NCBI RefSeq assembly: GCF_006349365.1
Contig: NZ_CP040899.1
Span: 186,001-250,000, forward strand
DNA: 64,000 nt
Direction: 5' to 3'
Source: Georgenia wutianyii
Lineage (GTDB): Bacteria > Actinomycetota > Actinomycetes > Actinomycetales > Actinomycetaceae
How positions within the stretch are numbered: position 1 is the stretch's first letter; each line of letters begins with the position of its first letter. The notes beneath the pieces are model-generated. The model made no database searches and was not told the origin of the DNA. It saw nothing but the letters and a program-made list of their open reading frames with translations. Positions 46,458 to 56,159 of the stretch are shown here, piece by piece. A program made the position numbers and the translations under genes.

Positions 46458-47366
46458 TCACAGCCCCAGCCCCTCCCCGACGTCGACGAGCCGTTCGCGC
46501 AGCGGCCGGGCTCGCTCGGCGAACCCCCGCTGGGCCGCCACGTACTCCGCGCGCCCGTCGGCGGTCTCGATCGCGACCGGCGTGAGGCCGAGTGGGGTGA
46601 CGTCGTAGGGGGAGGCGCGCATGTCGAGCACGCGGATGTCGCGGGCCAGCTCGAACGCGTCGAGCAGCAGGTCGCCCGGGCAGGCCGGGCTCAGGGTGAG
46701 CGCCGCGTGCAGGAGGTCCATGTTCGCGTGCAGGCAGCCGGGCTGCTCGAGCTCGGCCTGGCTCTCCCGGGTGGGCTGCAGCCGGTTGAACGGCCGCGCC
46801 GCGGGGGTGAAGAAGCGGAAGGCGTCGAAGTGGGTGCACCGCACGGGGTGGGACTCCACGACGGCGTCGGTGCCCTCGGCGCCCAGCCGCAGCGGCAGGT
46901 CGTGGCGGCGCTCGGCCGGCGGCTGGCGGTAGACCATCGCCCACTCGTGCAGTCCCAGGCAGCCCAGGTGCGCGGGCCGGGAGGCGGTCGCGCGCAGCAC
47001 GGTGAGCAGGCGGCTCAGCGCGGGCCCCCGGTCGGCGACGAACCGGGCGGCGTCGACCTCGACGGCGCCGTCGTCGGTCGTGCGGTACCAGCGCCAGGCG
47101 GCCCGGGCGTCGAGCCGGGCGAGGTCCTCGGGCGTCGCGCCGTCGGGCGACAGGCGCACCCCGGTGCCGGGGTGCCACCGCTCCAGGCGCCCGGCGCGGA
47201 GCGTGTAGTAGTCGAAGAGGAAGTCCTCCACGGGGTGGCGCTGCCCGCGGGACTGGCGCTCGCGGTGGGCGGCGGTGAGGTCGCGGGCACGGCTGCGGTG
47301 CGCGGCCTCCCGCGCCGACCACTCCGCCGCCCGCAGGACCTGCGGCCCCGCCACCACCGTGCTCAT
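46458..47366 (-). CDS. Protein annotated as 3-methyladenine DNA glycosylase in actinobacteria
   Basis: 302 residues. VLRAAEWSAREAAHRSRA at the N-terminus, HPVEDFLFDYYTLRAGRLERWHPG, and LGLHEWAMVYR ... RCTHFDAFRFFT are shared by a conserved actinobacterial family that databases label 3-methyladenine DNA glycosylase. I see no AlkA, Tag or AAG catalytic motif, so the enzymatic name should be treated with caution. ATG at 47366 with TACGCT 6 nt upstream (47378-47373), leaderless. Confidence 0.75.
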   Translation of the reverse strand: MSTVVAGPQVLRAAEWSAREAAHRSRARDLTAAHRERQSRGQRHPVEDFLFDYYTLRAGRLERWHPGTGVRLSPDGATPEDLARLDARAAWRWYRTTDDGAVEVDAARFVADRGPALSRLLTVLRATASRPAHLGCLGLHEWAMVYRQPPAERRHDLPLRLGAEGTDAVVESHPVRCTHFDAFRFFTPAARPFNRLQPTRESQAELEQPGCLHANMDLLHAALTLSPACPGDLLLDAFELARDIRVLDMRASPYDVTPLGLTPVAIETADGRAEYVAAQRGFAERARPLRERLVDVGEGLGL

Positions 47367-47400
47367 TGCCCCAGCGTACGGACCGGTGGCGAGGGACGGC

Positions 47401-47434
47401 GACGGGCGGGGCCGCCGCAGCAGCCCCGCCCGTC
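47401..47434. terminator. Terminator hairpin after the 5'-nucleotidase gene
   Basis: GACGGGCGGGGC and its exact complement around a 10-nt loop, between the nucleotidase stop and the glycosylase-like promoter. Confidence 0.75.
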
Positions 47435-47441
47435 GCTCGTC

Positions 47442-49511
47442 TCAGGCCGAGCTTTCCATCCGGCGTCGCTGGACCAGCGCCGCCGCCCCGGCCAGGACCG
47501 CGAGCACGGTCAGCCCGGCGAGCGCCGTCACCGGCGCACCCGTGCTCGGCAGCCGTCCCTCGCCCGCGCCACCGGCGGGCGGGGTGGTCGCCCCGGTGCC
47601 CGGCTGGGCCGTCGAGTCGGTCGGCGGCTGCGGCGTCGTCGGGTCGTCCACCGGGACCTCGACCGGCTCCTCGGCGGGAGGCTCGGCCGGCTCCGGGGCG
47701 GCCACCGGCTCGGTGACGAGCCGCCAGTTCTCCACGAAGAACTCGCTCGGGTCGATGACGCCCCGCTCCTGGGCCCACTCGATGAGCAGCTGGCGGATCT
47801 CCTGCTGCTCGTCGTAGACCACCGGCGCCTGCGCGACGTGCGGGAACGCGCCGCCGCCGCTCTGCCGGTAGTTGTTCACCGCGAGGACGAACAGGTCGTC
47901 ATCGCCCACCGGCGTGCCGTCCGGGTAGGACAGCCCGCCGATCCGCTCACCGACGGGCTGGGAGATGTCGATGTGGTAGTCCAGGCCCGAGATCGCGTCG
48001 TAGTTGTAGTCCGGGACGCCCTCGGGGCGGTCGTCGTAGACGGCGTTGGTGCCCGTCTCCGGGTCGAACGGCGCGCCCTCCTCGACCTGGTTGAAGTACC
48101 GGGCGGAGTACTCGAGGTAGTCGCGCAGCTGGGCGCCGGTGAGCTCGACGGCGCGCAGCGTGTTCTCGTAGATGTACAGGCCGGCGATGTCACGGATCGT
48201 CACCTCGCCCTGCGGGAAGACGGCCGTCCGGGAGAACGGTGACGCCTGGGAGATCACGGTCCGCGCCGAGCGCTGGTCCGCGGTGAGGGCGGCCTCGACC
48301 GTCGTCTGCTGGACGTGGTTGATGAAGTCGATGATCGCGGTGTCCTCGTAGCGCGACGTGCTCGCCGGGAGCTCGGTCACCGACTCGGCGACGGGGGTGT
48401 TGACGTAGTCGACCGTCGTCGCGTGCTCCGGCGCCAGCAGCGCCGACAGGCCGGGGTCCTCGGCGTGCTCGAGCCCGGTGTGGGGGACCGCGGTGGGCGC
48501 GTTGCCCTCCGACCAGTCGACCTGCCAGCCGCCGTCGGCGTCCGGGACGAGGTTGAGCGTCGTCTCGGTGACCGACCGTGCCCAGAAGTTCGGCTGGGTC
48601 ATGAGGACCTGCTCACCCGCGGTGTTCGTGAAGACCCGCTGAGGGACGTTCTGGTGGCTGTGCCCGGCGACGATGACGTCGATCCCCGGGACCTGCCGGG
48701 CGATGTTGCCGGTGACGTCCTCGTGGAGGGCCGTGCGGTCGTAGGCGGCGTCGGGCACGGTGCCGTCGCCCGTGTGGGCGATGACGACGACGACGTCGGC
48801 GAGGTCGTCGACGACCGGCACCCACCGCTCGGCGGCGGTGAGCATGTCCTGGAACTCCAGCACGCCGTCGACGTACTGCTTGTCCCAGATCCGCACGCCC
48901 GGGGTGACCATGCCGATGACACCGATGGTCACCTGCTCACCGTCGATGGTCCGCTCGATGAGCTCGTACGGCTGGTGGTAGGGGTCCTCGGTGCCCGCCT
49001 CGAGCACGTTGGCGCCGAGCAGCGGGAAGTCGAGGTCCTCCTCGTAGGCGGAGAGCAGGTCGAGCCCGTAGTTGTACTCGTGGTTGCCCACCGTCTGGAC
49101 GTCGTAGTCCAGGTAGTTGAAGGCCGCGGCCATCGGGTGGGCCATGTCGTCGTCGAGCACGGCCTGACGGCCGGCACCCATCCCGTAGTAGTAGGTGAGG
49201 GGAGTGCCCTGGATCGCGTCGCCGTTGTCGACGAGGACGACGGACTCCTCGCCCTTCTCGGCGCGGACCTGCGCGACGGCGGTGGCCAGGCGGGTGAGCC
49301 CCAGGGAGTCGGGACGCGAGGCGCTCGCGTCCGGGAACGGCTGGTTGCGGAAGTAGTCCCAGTCGTAGACGTGCCCGTGCACGTCGGTCGTGGCGAGGAG
49401 GGTGACCTCGAGCTGCTCGGGGTCGCTCGGCAGACCGGCGGCGGGTGACGCCGCGGCTGCCAGCAGCAGGGCCGCCGTGGTCACGGCGGGCAGTGCTCTG
49501 CGAGTGCGCAT
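47442..49511 (-). CDS. Cell-wall-anchored 5'-nucleotidase / metallophosphatase
   Basis: 689 residues. Signal peptide (residues 1-25, ending SPAAG), then a metallophosphatase domain: LATTDVHGHVYDWDY, VDNGDAIQGTPLTYY, TVGNHEYNYGLD, VVIAHTGD, and VAGHSHQNVP. The C-terminal nucleotide-binding domain has TVISQASPFSRTAVFP and AVNNYRQSGGGAF. It dephosphorylates nucleotides or 2',3'-cyclic nucleotides outside the cell. A Pro/Thr linker, the sortase motif LPSTG, a hydrophobic helix and RRR end the protein. AAGGA 5 nt before ATG 49511. Confidence 0.93.
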   Translation of the reverse strand: MRTRRALPAVTTAALLLAAAASPAAGLPSDPEQLEVTLLATTDVHGHVYDWDYFRNQPFPDASASRPDSLGLTRLATAVAQVRAEKGEESVVLVDNGDAIQGTPLTYYYGMGAGRQAVLDDDMAHPMAAAFNYLDYDVQTVGNHEYNYGLDLLSAYEEDLDFPLLGANVLEAGTEDPYHQPYELIERTIDGEQVTIGVIGMVTPGVRIWDKQYVDGVLEFQDMLTAAERWVPVVDDLADVVVVIAHTGDGTVPDAAYDRTALHEDVTGNIARQVPGIDVIVAGHSHQNVPQRVFTNTAGEQVLMTQPNFWARSVTETTLNLVPDADGGWQVDWSEGNAPTAVPHTGLEHAEDPGLSALLAPEHATTVDYVNTPVAESVTELPASTSRYEDTAIIDFINHVQQTTVEAALTADQRSARTVISQASPFSRTAVFPQGEVTIRDIAGLYIYENTLRAVELTGAQLRDYLEYSARYFNQVEEGAPFDPETGTNAVYDDRPEGVPDYNYDAISGLDYHIDISQPVGERIGGLSYPDGTPVGDDDLFVLAVNNYRQSGGGAFPHVAQAPVVYDEQQEIRQLLIEWAQERGVIDPSEFFVENWRLVTEPVAAPEPAEPPAEEPVEVPVDDPTTPQPPTDSTAQPGTGATTPPAGGAGEGRLPSTGAPVTALAGLTVLAVLAGAAALVQRRRMESSA

Positions 49512-49624
49512 GTGGTCCTTCCGGATGGTGTCGGTGGTGGACGGGGGCGCCGCTCCGCAGCCGTGCCCCCTGCCCGAGGCTAGCGGCGACATGTGACGCC
49601 GAACACCCCCCGTAGGCTCCTCGT

Positions 49625-51169
49625 ATGACCGCGAGCCCGCCCCCGCCCCGCCTGCCCGCCGACCTCGCCGCCGGGCTGCGCGCCGACCTCGCCGCCGGCT
49701 ACACGCGCGACGCGGTGGAGGACGCGCTCGGCCCGGTCGCCACGGCGGCGCTCAGCCGTGAGGAGCCCGTGCCGGCGCGGCGCGCGACGGCACGGTCCGC
49801 GGCGCCGGCCGCCGTCCTCGCCCGGCTCCTCGTGCTCGGGCTGCCGGTGCGGCGGGCGGCGCTGGACGCCGCGCTGCCGCGCACCGGCACGGCGGGCGCC
49901 GTCGCCGCCGGACTCGTCGTCGCCGCAGGCCAGGGGCCCGACGACGAGGTCCGCGGCCTCGTCGACCTGCGCCCCTACGAGGTGTCCGACGACGCCGGCG
50001 AGACCCGCTGGTGGGTGGCCTCGGACCTCGGGGAGCTCGCCACCGGGCACAGCCTGCGCGCCGACCACGTCCTGGGGATCGGCGGCGCCTCCCTCACCCT
50101 GGCCCGCACGACCGTGCGCGACCACCGCCCGCGGGTGCTCGACCTCGGCACCGGCTGCGGCATCCAGGCGCTGCACGCCCACCGGCACGCCGACCACGTC
50201 GTGGCGACCGACGTCTCACGGCGGGCCCTGGACTTCGCCGCCTTCAACGCCGCGCTCGCCGGGACCGCCTTCGACCTGCGGGAGGGGTCGCTGCTCGAGC
50301 CGGTCCGCGGCGAGCGGTTCGACCTCGTCGTGTCCAACCCGCCGTTCGTCATCACGCCGCCGGCCGCCCACGCCGCCGGGCTGCCGGTCATGGAGTACCG
50401 GGACGGTGCGAAGCCCGGCGACTCGCTCGTCGGCGACCTCGTCGCCGGGCTCGGGGACCACCTCGCGCCCGGCGGCGTCGCCCAGCTGCTCGGCAACTGG
50501 GAGCACCACGCCGGCGAGGGGTGGCGCGAGCGGGTGGGTGGCTGGCTCGCCGCGGCCGGGACCGACGGCTGGGTGGTCCAGCGCGAGGTCCAGGACCCCG
50601 CCGAGTACGCCCACACGTGGCTGCGCGACGGCGGCCTGCGTCCCGGCAGCCCGCTGTTCGACGCCGCCCTCGAGGCATGGCTCGACGACTTCGAGGCCCG
50701 CGGCGTCGAGGCCGTCGGGTTCGGCTACGTCCTCCTGCGCCGCCCCGCCGCGGCCTCGACCACGCCGTGGCGCCGGCTCGAGGAGGTCGACGCCCCGGTC
50801 CACCGCCCGCTCGGCGGTCACGTCACGGCGGTCCTCCTCGCCCAGGAGTGGCTCGCCACCCACGACGACGCCGCGCTCGCCGCCACCCACCTCGTCGTCG
50901 CCGACGACGTCACCGAGGAGCGCTACCTGCGCCCCGGCGAGCAGGACCCGCGGGTGCTCCAGCTGCGCCAGGGCGAGGGGTTCGGGCGGACCTACCGCCC
51001 CGGCACGCTCGTCGCCGGTGCCGTCGGCGCGTGCGACGGCGAGCTCACCCTCGGCCAGATCGTCGGGGGGCTCGCGGCGCTGCTCGACCAGCCCGCCGAC
51101 GCCGTCGCCGCCGAGGTGCTGCCCGCCGCCCGGGACCTCCTCCTCGACGGCTTCCTGCGCCTCGCCTGA
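49625..51169 (+). CDS. Class I SAM-dependent methyltransferase with N-terminal DUF7059-type domain
   Basis: 514 residues. The N-terminal 130 residues form a helical domain (DLAAGYTRDAVEDALG...). The methyltransferase core has motif I VLDLGTGCGIQALHAHRH, acidic motif ATDVSRRALDFAAFN, and the N6/N5-type NPPF motif VVSNPPFVITP, as in HemK/RsmC-like amide or amino methylases. A 150-residue C-terminal extension follows. Substrate may be a glutamine in a translation factor or rRNA, but nothing decides this. TAGGCT lies 6 nt before ATG 49625, leaderless. Confidence 0.85.
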   Translation: MTASPPPPRLPADLAAGLRADLAAGYTRDAVEDALGPVATAALSREEPVPARRATARSAAPAAVLARLLVLGLPVRRAALDAALPRTGTAGAVAAGLVVAAGQGPDDEVRGLVDLRPYEVSDDAGETRWWVASDLGELATGHSLRADHVLGIGGASLTLARTTVRDHRPRVLDLGTGCGIQALHAHRHADHVVATDVSRRALDFAAFNAALAGTAFDLREGSLLEPVRGERFDLVVSNPPFVITPPAAHAAGLPVMEYRDGAKPGDSLVGDLVAGLGDHLAPGGVAQLLGNWEHHAGEGWRERVGGWLAAAGTDGWVVQREVQDPAEYAHTWLRDGGLRPGSPLFDAALEAWLDDFEARGVEAVGFGYVLLRRPAAASTTPWRRLEEVDAPVHRPLGGHVTAVLLAQEWLATHDDAALAATHLVVADDVTEERYLRPGEQDPRVLQLRQGEGFGRTYRPGTLVAGAVGACDGELTLGQIVGGLAALLDQPADAVAAEVLPAARDLLLDGFLRLA

Positions 51170-51245
51170 CCCTGGCGCGCGGCCGCCCGGCACCTCAACG
51201 CCCGCCCGCCGGGCCGGGCGCGCAGGGCGGGGGTAGGTTCCCCGC

Positions 51246-52010
51246 ATGGAGCGCGTCCCCCGGGCCGTCAACCTCCAGGGCTGGCACGGCCTCACCTTTC
51301 TCCACTGGAGCTACCCGCCCGCGGTCGTCCAGGCCCTGCTACCGCCGGACCTGCGGGTCGAGACGGCGCAGGGTCGCGCCTGGGTCGGGGTGACCCCCTT
51401 CGAGATGCGCGACGTCCGCCTTCCCGGGCTGCCGCCGGTCCCGCACCTGTCCTCCTTCCCCGAGGTCAACTGCCGCACGTACGTGCGTCACCCGAACGGC
51501 ACGAGCGGCATCTGGTTCTTCTCCCTCGACACGCCCCGGCTGTGGATCATCGCCGCGCTGCGCGCCCTCGGCCTGCCCTACGCCTGGGCGCGGGCGGAGG
51601 TGAACGTCACCCACCGGCCGCCGGTGCACCGCGTCACCTACCGCAGCCGCCGCGTCCTGCCGCACGGGCCGGCGGAGCTGCGCGCCGTCGTCGACGTCGG
51701 CGCGCGCGTCCACCTGCCCGACCCGCTCACGGTCTTCCTCACCGCCCGCTACTGGGCCTTCACCCGCCGCGCCGGGCGGCTGTGGCAGGTCCCGGTGGAC
51801 CACAGGGACTGGCCGCTGCACGAGGCCCGCGCCGTCGTCGTGGACGGCGACTCCCTCCTCACCGCGGCCGGGCTGCCGGCACCCGACGACCCGCCGCTCG
51901 TCCACTTCTCACCCGGTGTGGACACCCGGCTGGGGCCTCCGCGGCCGAGCGGGCGGCAGTGCCTCCCCTGTCCATCAGGTACCGTCACCACGACATTCCC
52001 CATCGCATGA
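51246..52010 (+). CDS. DUF2071 family protein
   Basis: 254 residues. WHGLTFLHWSYPPAVVQALLPPDLRVE, FEVNCRTYVR-like FPEVNCRTYVRHPNGTSGIWFFSLD and TARYWAFTRRAGRLWQVPV are the DUF2071 (YqjF-like) blocks. These are soluble proteins of unknown function with an acetoacetate-decarboxylase-like fold. TAGGTT is 6 nt before the ATG, leaderless. The last 20 residues run into the topA leader; the stop lies 14 bp before the topA GTG. Confidence 0.82.
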   Translation: MERVPRAVNLQGWHGLTFLHWSYPPAVVQALLPPDLRVETAQGRAWVGVTPFEMRDVRLPGLPPVPHLSSFPEVNCRTYVRHPNGTSGIWFFSLDTPRLWIIAALRALGLPYAWARAEVNVTHRPPVHRVTYRSRRVLPHGPAELRAVVDVGARVHLPDPLTVFLTARYWAFTRRAGRLWQVPVDHRDWPLHEARAVVVDGDSLLTAAGLPAPDDPPLVHFSPGVDTRLGPPRPSGRQCLPCPSGTVTTTFPIA

Positions 52011-52024
52011 AGGAAGGTAGGGCG

Positions 52025-54754
52025 GTGGCAGGTTCCCGCAAGCTCGTGATCGTCGAGTCGCCCGCGAAGGCACGCACCATCGGCGGTTATCTCGGGCCGG
52101 AGTTCGACGTGGAGGCGAGCGTCGGACACATTCGCGACCTCCCCCAGCCCTCCGAGCTGCCCGCCGACATGAAGAAGGGCCCCTTCGGCAAGTTCGCCAT
52201 CGACGTCGAGGGCGACTTCGAGCCGTACTACGTCGTCGACTCGGACAAGAAGAAGAAGGTCGCCGAGCTCAAGCGCGCCCTCAAGGACGCCGACGAGCTC
52301 TACCTCGCCACCGATGAGGACCGCGAGGGGGAGGCCATCGCCTGGCACCTCCTGGACGAGCTCAAGCCCAAGGTCCCCGTCAAGCGGATGGTCTTCCACG
52401 AGATCACCAAGGAGGCCATCCAGCGGGCGCTGCAGAACACCCGCGACCTCGACGAGCGCCTCGTCGACGCCCAGGAGGCGCGCCGCATCCTCGACCGGCT
52501 CGTCGGCTACGAGGTCTCCCCGCTCCTGTGGCGCAAGGTCCGCCCGCGCATCTCCGCCGGCCGCGTCCAGTCGGTCGCCACCCGGATGGTTGTCGAGCGC
52601 GAGCGTGAGCGCATGGCGTTCCGCTCCGCCTCCTACTGGGACGTCAAGGGCACCTTCACCGGCGGGGACGCCGACGACGCCGACGGTCGCCGCTCCTTCG
52701 ACGCGCGCCTCGTCACCCTCGACGGCGCGAAGGTCGCCACCGGCCGCGACTTCGGCGACGACGGGCAGCTCACCGCCGCCGCGCGCAAGGCGCAGGCGGT
52801 CCACCTCGACGAGGCGACCGCGACGGCGCTCGCCACGGCGCTGCAGGACGCGCAGGCGCGCGTCGTCTCCATGGAGACCAAGCCCTACACGCGCCGTCCG
52901 GCTGCCCCGTTCACCACCTCCACGCTCCAGCAGGAGGCCAGCCGCAAGCTGCGGATGGGGGCCCGGGAGACCATGCGCACCGCGCAGGGCCTCTACGAGA
53001 ACGGCTTCATCACCTACATGCGAACGGACTCCTCGGCGCTGTCGCAGCAGGCGATCGCCGCCGCCCGCGCGCAGGCGACCGAGCTGTACGGCGCGGACTA
53101 CGTGCCGGCCAAGCCGCGGTTCTACGCCCAGAAGTCCAAGGGCGCCCAGGAGGCGCACGAGGCCATCCGCCCCGCGGGTGACTCCTTCCGCACCCCGGCA
53201 CAGGTCGCCGGCCAGCTCACCGGAGCCCAGTTCCGGCTCTACGAGCTCATCTGGAAGCGCACCGTCGCCTCGCAGATGGCCGACGCCCGCGGCTCGACGG
53301 CAACCGTGCGCCTGAGCGCTGACGCCGCGCTCGCCGACGGCACGCGCACGGCCGAGCTCACCGCGTCGGGCACCGTCATCACCTTTCGCGGCTTCCTCGC
53401 CGCCTACGAGGAGGGCCGCGACGCCGAGCGGTACGCCGAGTCCGGCGGCCAGGACAAGGAGACCCGGCTGCCCCGCCTCGGCGAGGGCGACCTCGTCGAC
53501 ACCGAGTCCGTCGTCGCCGACGGGCACGAGACCACCCCGCCGCCGCGCTACACCGAGGCCAGCCTCGTCAAGGCGCTGGAGGAGCGGGGGATCGGCCGCC
53601 CGTCGACCTACGCCTCGACGATCTCGGTCATCACCGACCGCGGCTACGTCGAGCGTCGCGGCCAGGCGCTCGTGCCGACGTGGCTCGCCTTCTCGGTGAC
53701 CCGGCTGCTCGAGGAGAACCTCCCGCGCCTGGTCGACTACGACTTCACCGCCTCGATGGAGTCCGACCTCGACGAGATCGCCGCCGGGCAGGAGAACCGC
53801 GTCGAGTGGCTCTCCCGCTTCTACCGCGGCGAGGGCGACGTGGAGGGCCTGCGCGGGCTCGTCGAGGGCCTCGGCGACATCGACGCCCGCGCGGTCAACA
53901 GCATCGACATCGGCGACGGCATCACGCTGCGCGTGGGCCGCTACGGGCCCTACCTCGAGACCGCGGACGGCGAGGGACGGGCCTCGGTGCCCGACGACGT
54001 CGCCCCCGACGAGCTCACCGTCGACAAGGCGCGCGAGCTGCTCGAGGCGAGCGTCGAGGACGGCCGTGAGCTCGGCGTCGACCCCGAGTCGGGGCACATG
54101 ATCGTCGCGAAGACCGGCCGTTACGGGCCCTACGTCACCGAGCTGCTGCCCGAGGAGGAGACTCCGGCGAAGGGCAAGAAGAAGCCCGCCAAGGCCCGGA
54201 CGGCCTCGCTGTTCTCCTCGATGCAGCTGGAGACGGTGAGCCTCGAGGACGCGCTGCGGCTGCTGTCGCTGCCGCGGGTGGTCGGGACCGACCCGGAGAG
54301 CGGTGAGGAGATCACCGCCCAGAACGGTCGCTACGGTGCCTACCTCAAGAAGGGCACCGACTCCCGCACCCTGCCCGAGGGCGAGGACCAGATCTTCGAG
54401 ATCACCCTCGAGGAGGCGCTCGAGCTGTACAAGCAGCCCAAGCGCGGACGCGGGGCGACGGCCAAGCCGCCGCTGCGCGAGCTCGGCGAGGACCCGGTGA
54501 GCGGCAAGCCCGTCGTCGTCAAGGACGGCCGGTTCGGCCCGTACGTCACCGACGGCACGACGAACGCGACGCTCCGCAAGGACGACGCCGTGGAGACGGT
54601 GACGCCCGAGCGCGCCTACGAGCTGCTCGCCGAGAAGCGCGCCAAGGCGCCGGCGAAGAAGACGACGACGCGTAAGACCCCCGCCAAGAAGCCTGCCGCC
54701 AAGAAGCCCGCTGCCAAGAAGCCCGCCGCGAAGACGACCAAGAAGACCACCTGA
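52025..54754 (+). CDS. topA: DNA topoisomerase I
   Basis: 909 residues. The Toprim domain (KLVIVESPAKARTIGGYLG ... LATDEDREGEAIAWHL) coordinates Mg. The active-site Tyr is in GFITYMRTDSSAL, with IRPAGDSFRTP nearby. The C-terminal half has Topo_C repeats (GRYGPYLETADG, GRYGPYVTELLP, GRYGAYLKKGTD, GRFGPYVTDGTT) and no zinc fingers. A basic tail of KKPAA repeats ends the protein, as in mycobacterial TopA where it aids strand passage. It relaxes negative supercoils. GTG 52025 has AAGGAAGG upstream; ATG 52007 is a longer alternative. Confidence 0.95.
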   Translation: MAGSRKLVIVESPAKARTIGGYLGPEFDVEASVGHIRDLPQPSELPADMKKGPFGKFAIDVEGDFEPYYVVDSDKKKKVAELKRALKDADELYLATDEDREGEAIAWHLLDELKPKVPVKRMVFHEITKEAIQRALQNTRDLDERLVDAQEARRILDRLVGYEVSPLLWRKVRPRISAGRVQSVATRMVVERERERMAFRSASYWDVKGTFTGGDADDADGRRSFDARLVTLDGAKVATGRDFGDDGQLTAAARKAQAVHLDEATATALATALQDAQARVVSMETKPYTRRPAAPFTTSTLQQEASRKLRMGARETMRTAQGLYENGFITYMRTDSSALSQQAIAAARAQATELYGADYVPAKPRFYAQKSKGAQEAHEAIRPAGDSFRTPAQVAGQLTGAQFRLYELIWKRTVASQMADARGSTATVRLSADAALADGTRTAELTASGTVITFRGFLAAYEEGRDAERYAESGGQDKETRLPRLGEGDLVDTESVVADGHETTPPPRYTEASLVKALEERGIGRPSTYASTISVITDRGYVERRGQALVPTWLAFSVTRLLEENLPRLVDYDFTASMESDLDEIAAGQENRVEWLSRFYRGEGDVEGLRGLVEGLGDIDARAVNSIDIGDGITLRVGRYGPYLETADGEGRASVPDDVAPDELTVDKARELLEASVEDGRELGVDPESGHMIVAKTGRYGPYVTELLPEEETPAKGKKKPAKARTASLFSSMQLETVSLEDALRLLSLPRVVGTDPESGEEITAQNGRYGAYLKKGTDSRTLPEGEDQIFEITLEEALELYKQPKRGRGATAKPPLRELGEDPVSGKPVVVKDGRFGPYVTDGTTNATLRKDDAVETVTPERAYELLAEKRAKAPAKKTTTRKTPAKKPAAKKPAAKKPAAKTTKKTT

Positions 54755-54755
54755 C

Positions 54756-54910
54756 CGTCCCACCCACCCGCGACAGCCGACTTTCCCGCGACAGCCGACT
54801 TTCTCGCGACAGCGGACTTTCGCGCGACAGCGGACTTGTGCGCGACAGCCGACTTTCGCGCGAGAGCCGACTTTCTCGCGACAGCGGACTTGTGCACGAC
54901 AGCAGACTTG
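54756..54910. repeat. 18-bp tandem array with G-tract (array D)
   Basis: Eight contiguous 18-bp units (54767-54910), e.g. CTCGCGACAGCGGACTTT, plus a decayed ninth to about 54928. On the minus strand the units read AAAGTCGGCTGTCGCGGG and run into GGGTGGGTGGG (complement of 54758-54769) next to the topA stop. The remaining 54929-55111 has no recognised feature before the next gene's promoter. Confidence 0.94.
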
Positions 54911-55125
54911 TGTGCGAGCGAAGGTTGCGGGAGAGATGGCCGGTCTGTTCGACACGGGTCGATCGTCGTCGGGAGTTGACGATCGCTCCCCTTTTCGGAC
55001 GCAAGTGGATGATTCGGACGTCGCGAATTTCGGGGTAGGTCATCCGTCGCGGGTGAATAGGTGGCGCCGACCACGGTGTGACATTTCTCCGCCGGCCGCG
55101 GTGGGGCTGGTTAGGCTGCACACCC

Positions 55126-56148
55126 ATGACCTCACCTGTCCTCGACCTGCCCGCCGCGCCCGACCCGCTGGACGCGCCGCCACTGAGGTGGGGAATCCTC
55201 GGGGCCGGTGGGATCGCCCGGTCCTTCGCTCACCAGGTGCCGACCTTCAGCAGCGGCGAGGTCGTCGCCGTCGGGTCCCGGGACGGCACCCGCGCCGCGG
55301 CCTTCGCCGCTGAGTTCGGGATCCGGCGCTCCCACGCCGGCTACGACGACCTCGTCGCCGACGACGACGTCGACGCCGTGTACGTCGCCACGCCCCACAG
55401 CGAGCACCGCGCCCAGGCGCTCCTGGCGATCGAGGCCGGCAAGCACGTGCTCGTCGAGAAGGCGTTCACCCGCAGTGCCGCCGAGGCGCGAGAGGTCTTC
55501 GACGCCGCCCGCGACCGCGGGGTGTTCGTCATGGAGGCCATGTGGACGCGCTTCCTCCCGCACATGATCGCCATCCGCCACCTCGTGCGCAGCGGTGCGC
55601 TCGGTGAGGTCGTGAGCCTGTACGCCGACCACGGCCAGCGCCTCGACCGCGACCCGGGCGGCCGGCTGCTCAACCGCGACCTCGCCGGTGGCGCCCTCCT
55701 CGACCTCGGGGTCTACACGGTGTCCCTCGCGCACGACCTCCTCGGCACTCCCGACGCCGTCCTCGCCAGCGGCGCCCTCACCGAGACCGACGTCGACGGG
55801 CAGGAGACCGTGCTGCTGCGCTTTGGCGGGCGCGCGCTCGCCACATGCTCCTCGACGCTCTGGACGCGCACCCCGTGCCGCGCGGCGATCTGCGGCACGC
55901 AGGGCATGGTCGAGGTCGACGGGCCGTTCTACGCGGGATCCTCCTTCACCGTCACCATCGGCGACGACCGGCGGACGATCGAACCCGGGCACGAGGGCGG
56001 GTTCCAGTACGAGGCCGCCGAGGTCGCCAGGTGCGTGGCGGCCGGGCGGACGGAGTCCGAGACGATGAGCTGGGCGGACACGCTCGCGGTCCTCGAGACG
56101 ATGGACGAGGTCCGTCGTCAGCTCGGTGTCGTCTACCCCGGCGAGTAG
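55126..56148 (+). CDS. Gfo/Idh/MocA family oxidoreductase
   Basis: 340 residues. The Rossmann motif GILGAGGIARSFA binds NAD(P), YVATPHSEHRAQALLAIEAG continues the fold, and EKAFT carries the catalytic Lys of the EKP motif. The C-terminal domain contains GGALLDLGVYTVSLAHDLLG, typical of dihydrodiol/sugar dehydrogenases of this superfamily. The sugar or diol substrate is unknown. ATG 55126 has TAGGCT 8 nt upstream (55112-55117). Array E follows the stop. Confidence 0.88.
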   Translation: MTSPVLDLPAAPDPLDAPPLRWGILGAGGIARSFAHQVPTFSSGEVVAVGSRDGTRAAAFAAEFGIRRSHAGYDDLVADDDVDAVYVATPHSEHRAQALLAIEAGKHVLVEKAFTRSAAEAREVFDAARDRGVFVMEAMWTRFLPHMIAIRHLVRSGALGEVVSLYADHGQRLDRDPGGRLLNRDLAGGALLDLGVYTVSLAHDLLGTPDAVLASGALTETDVDGQETVLLRFGGRALATCSSTLWTRTPCRAAICGTQGMVEVDGPFYAGSSFTVTIGDDRRTIEPGHEGGFQYEAAEVARCVAAGRTESETMSWADTLAVLETMDEVRRQLGVVYPGE

Positions 56149-56159
56149 CGGGGCCTGCG

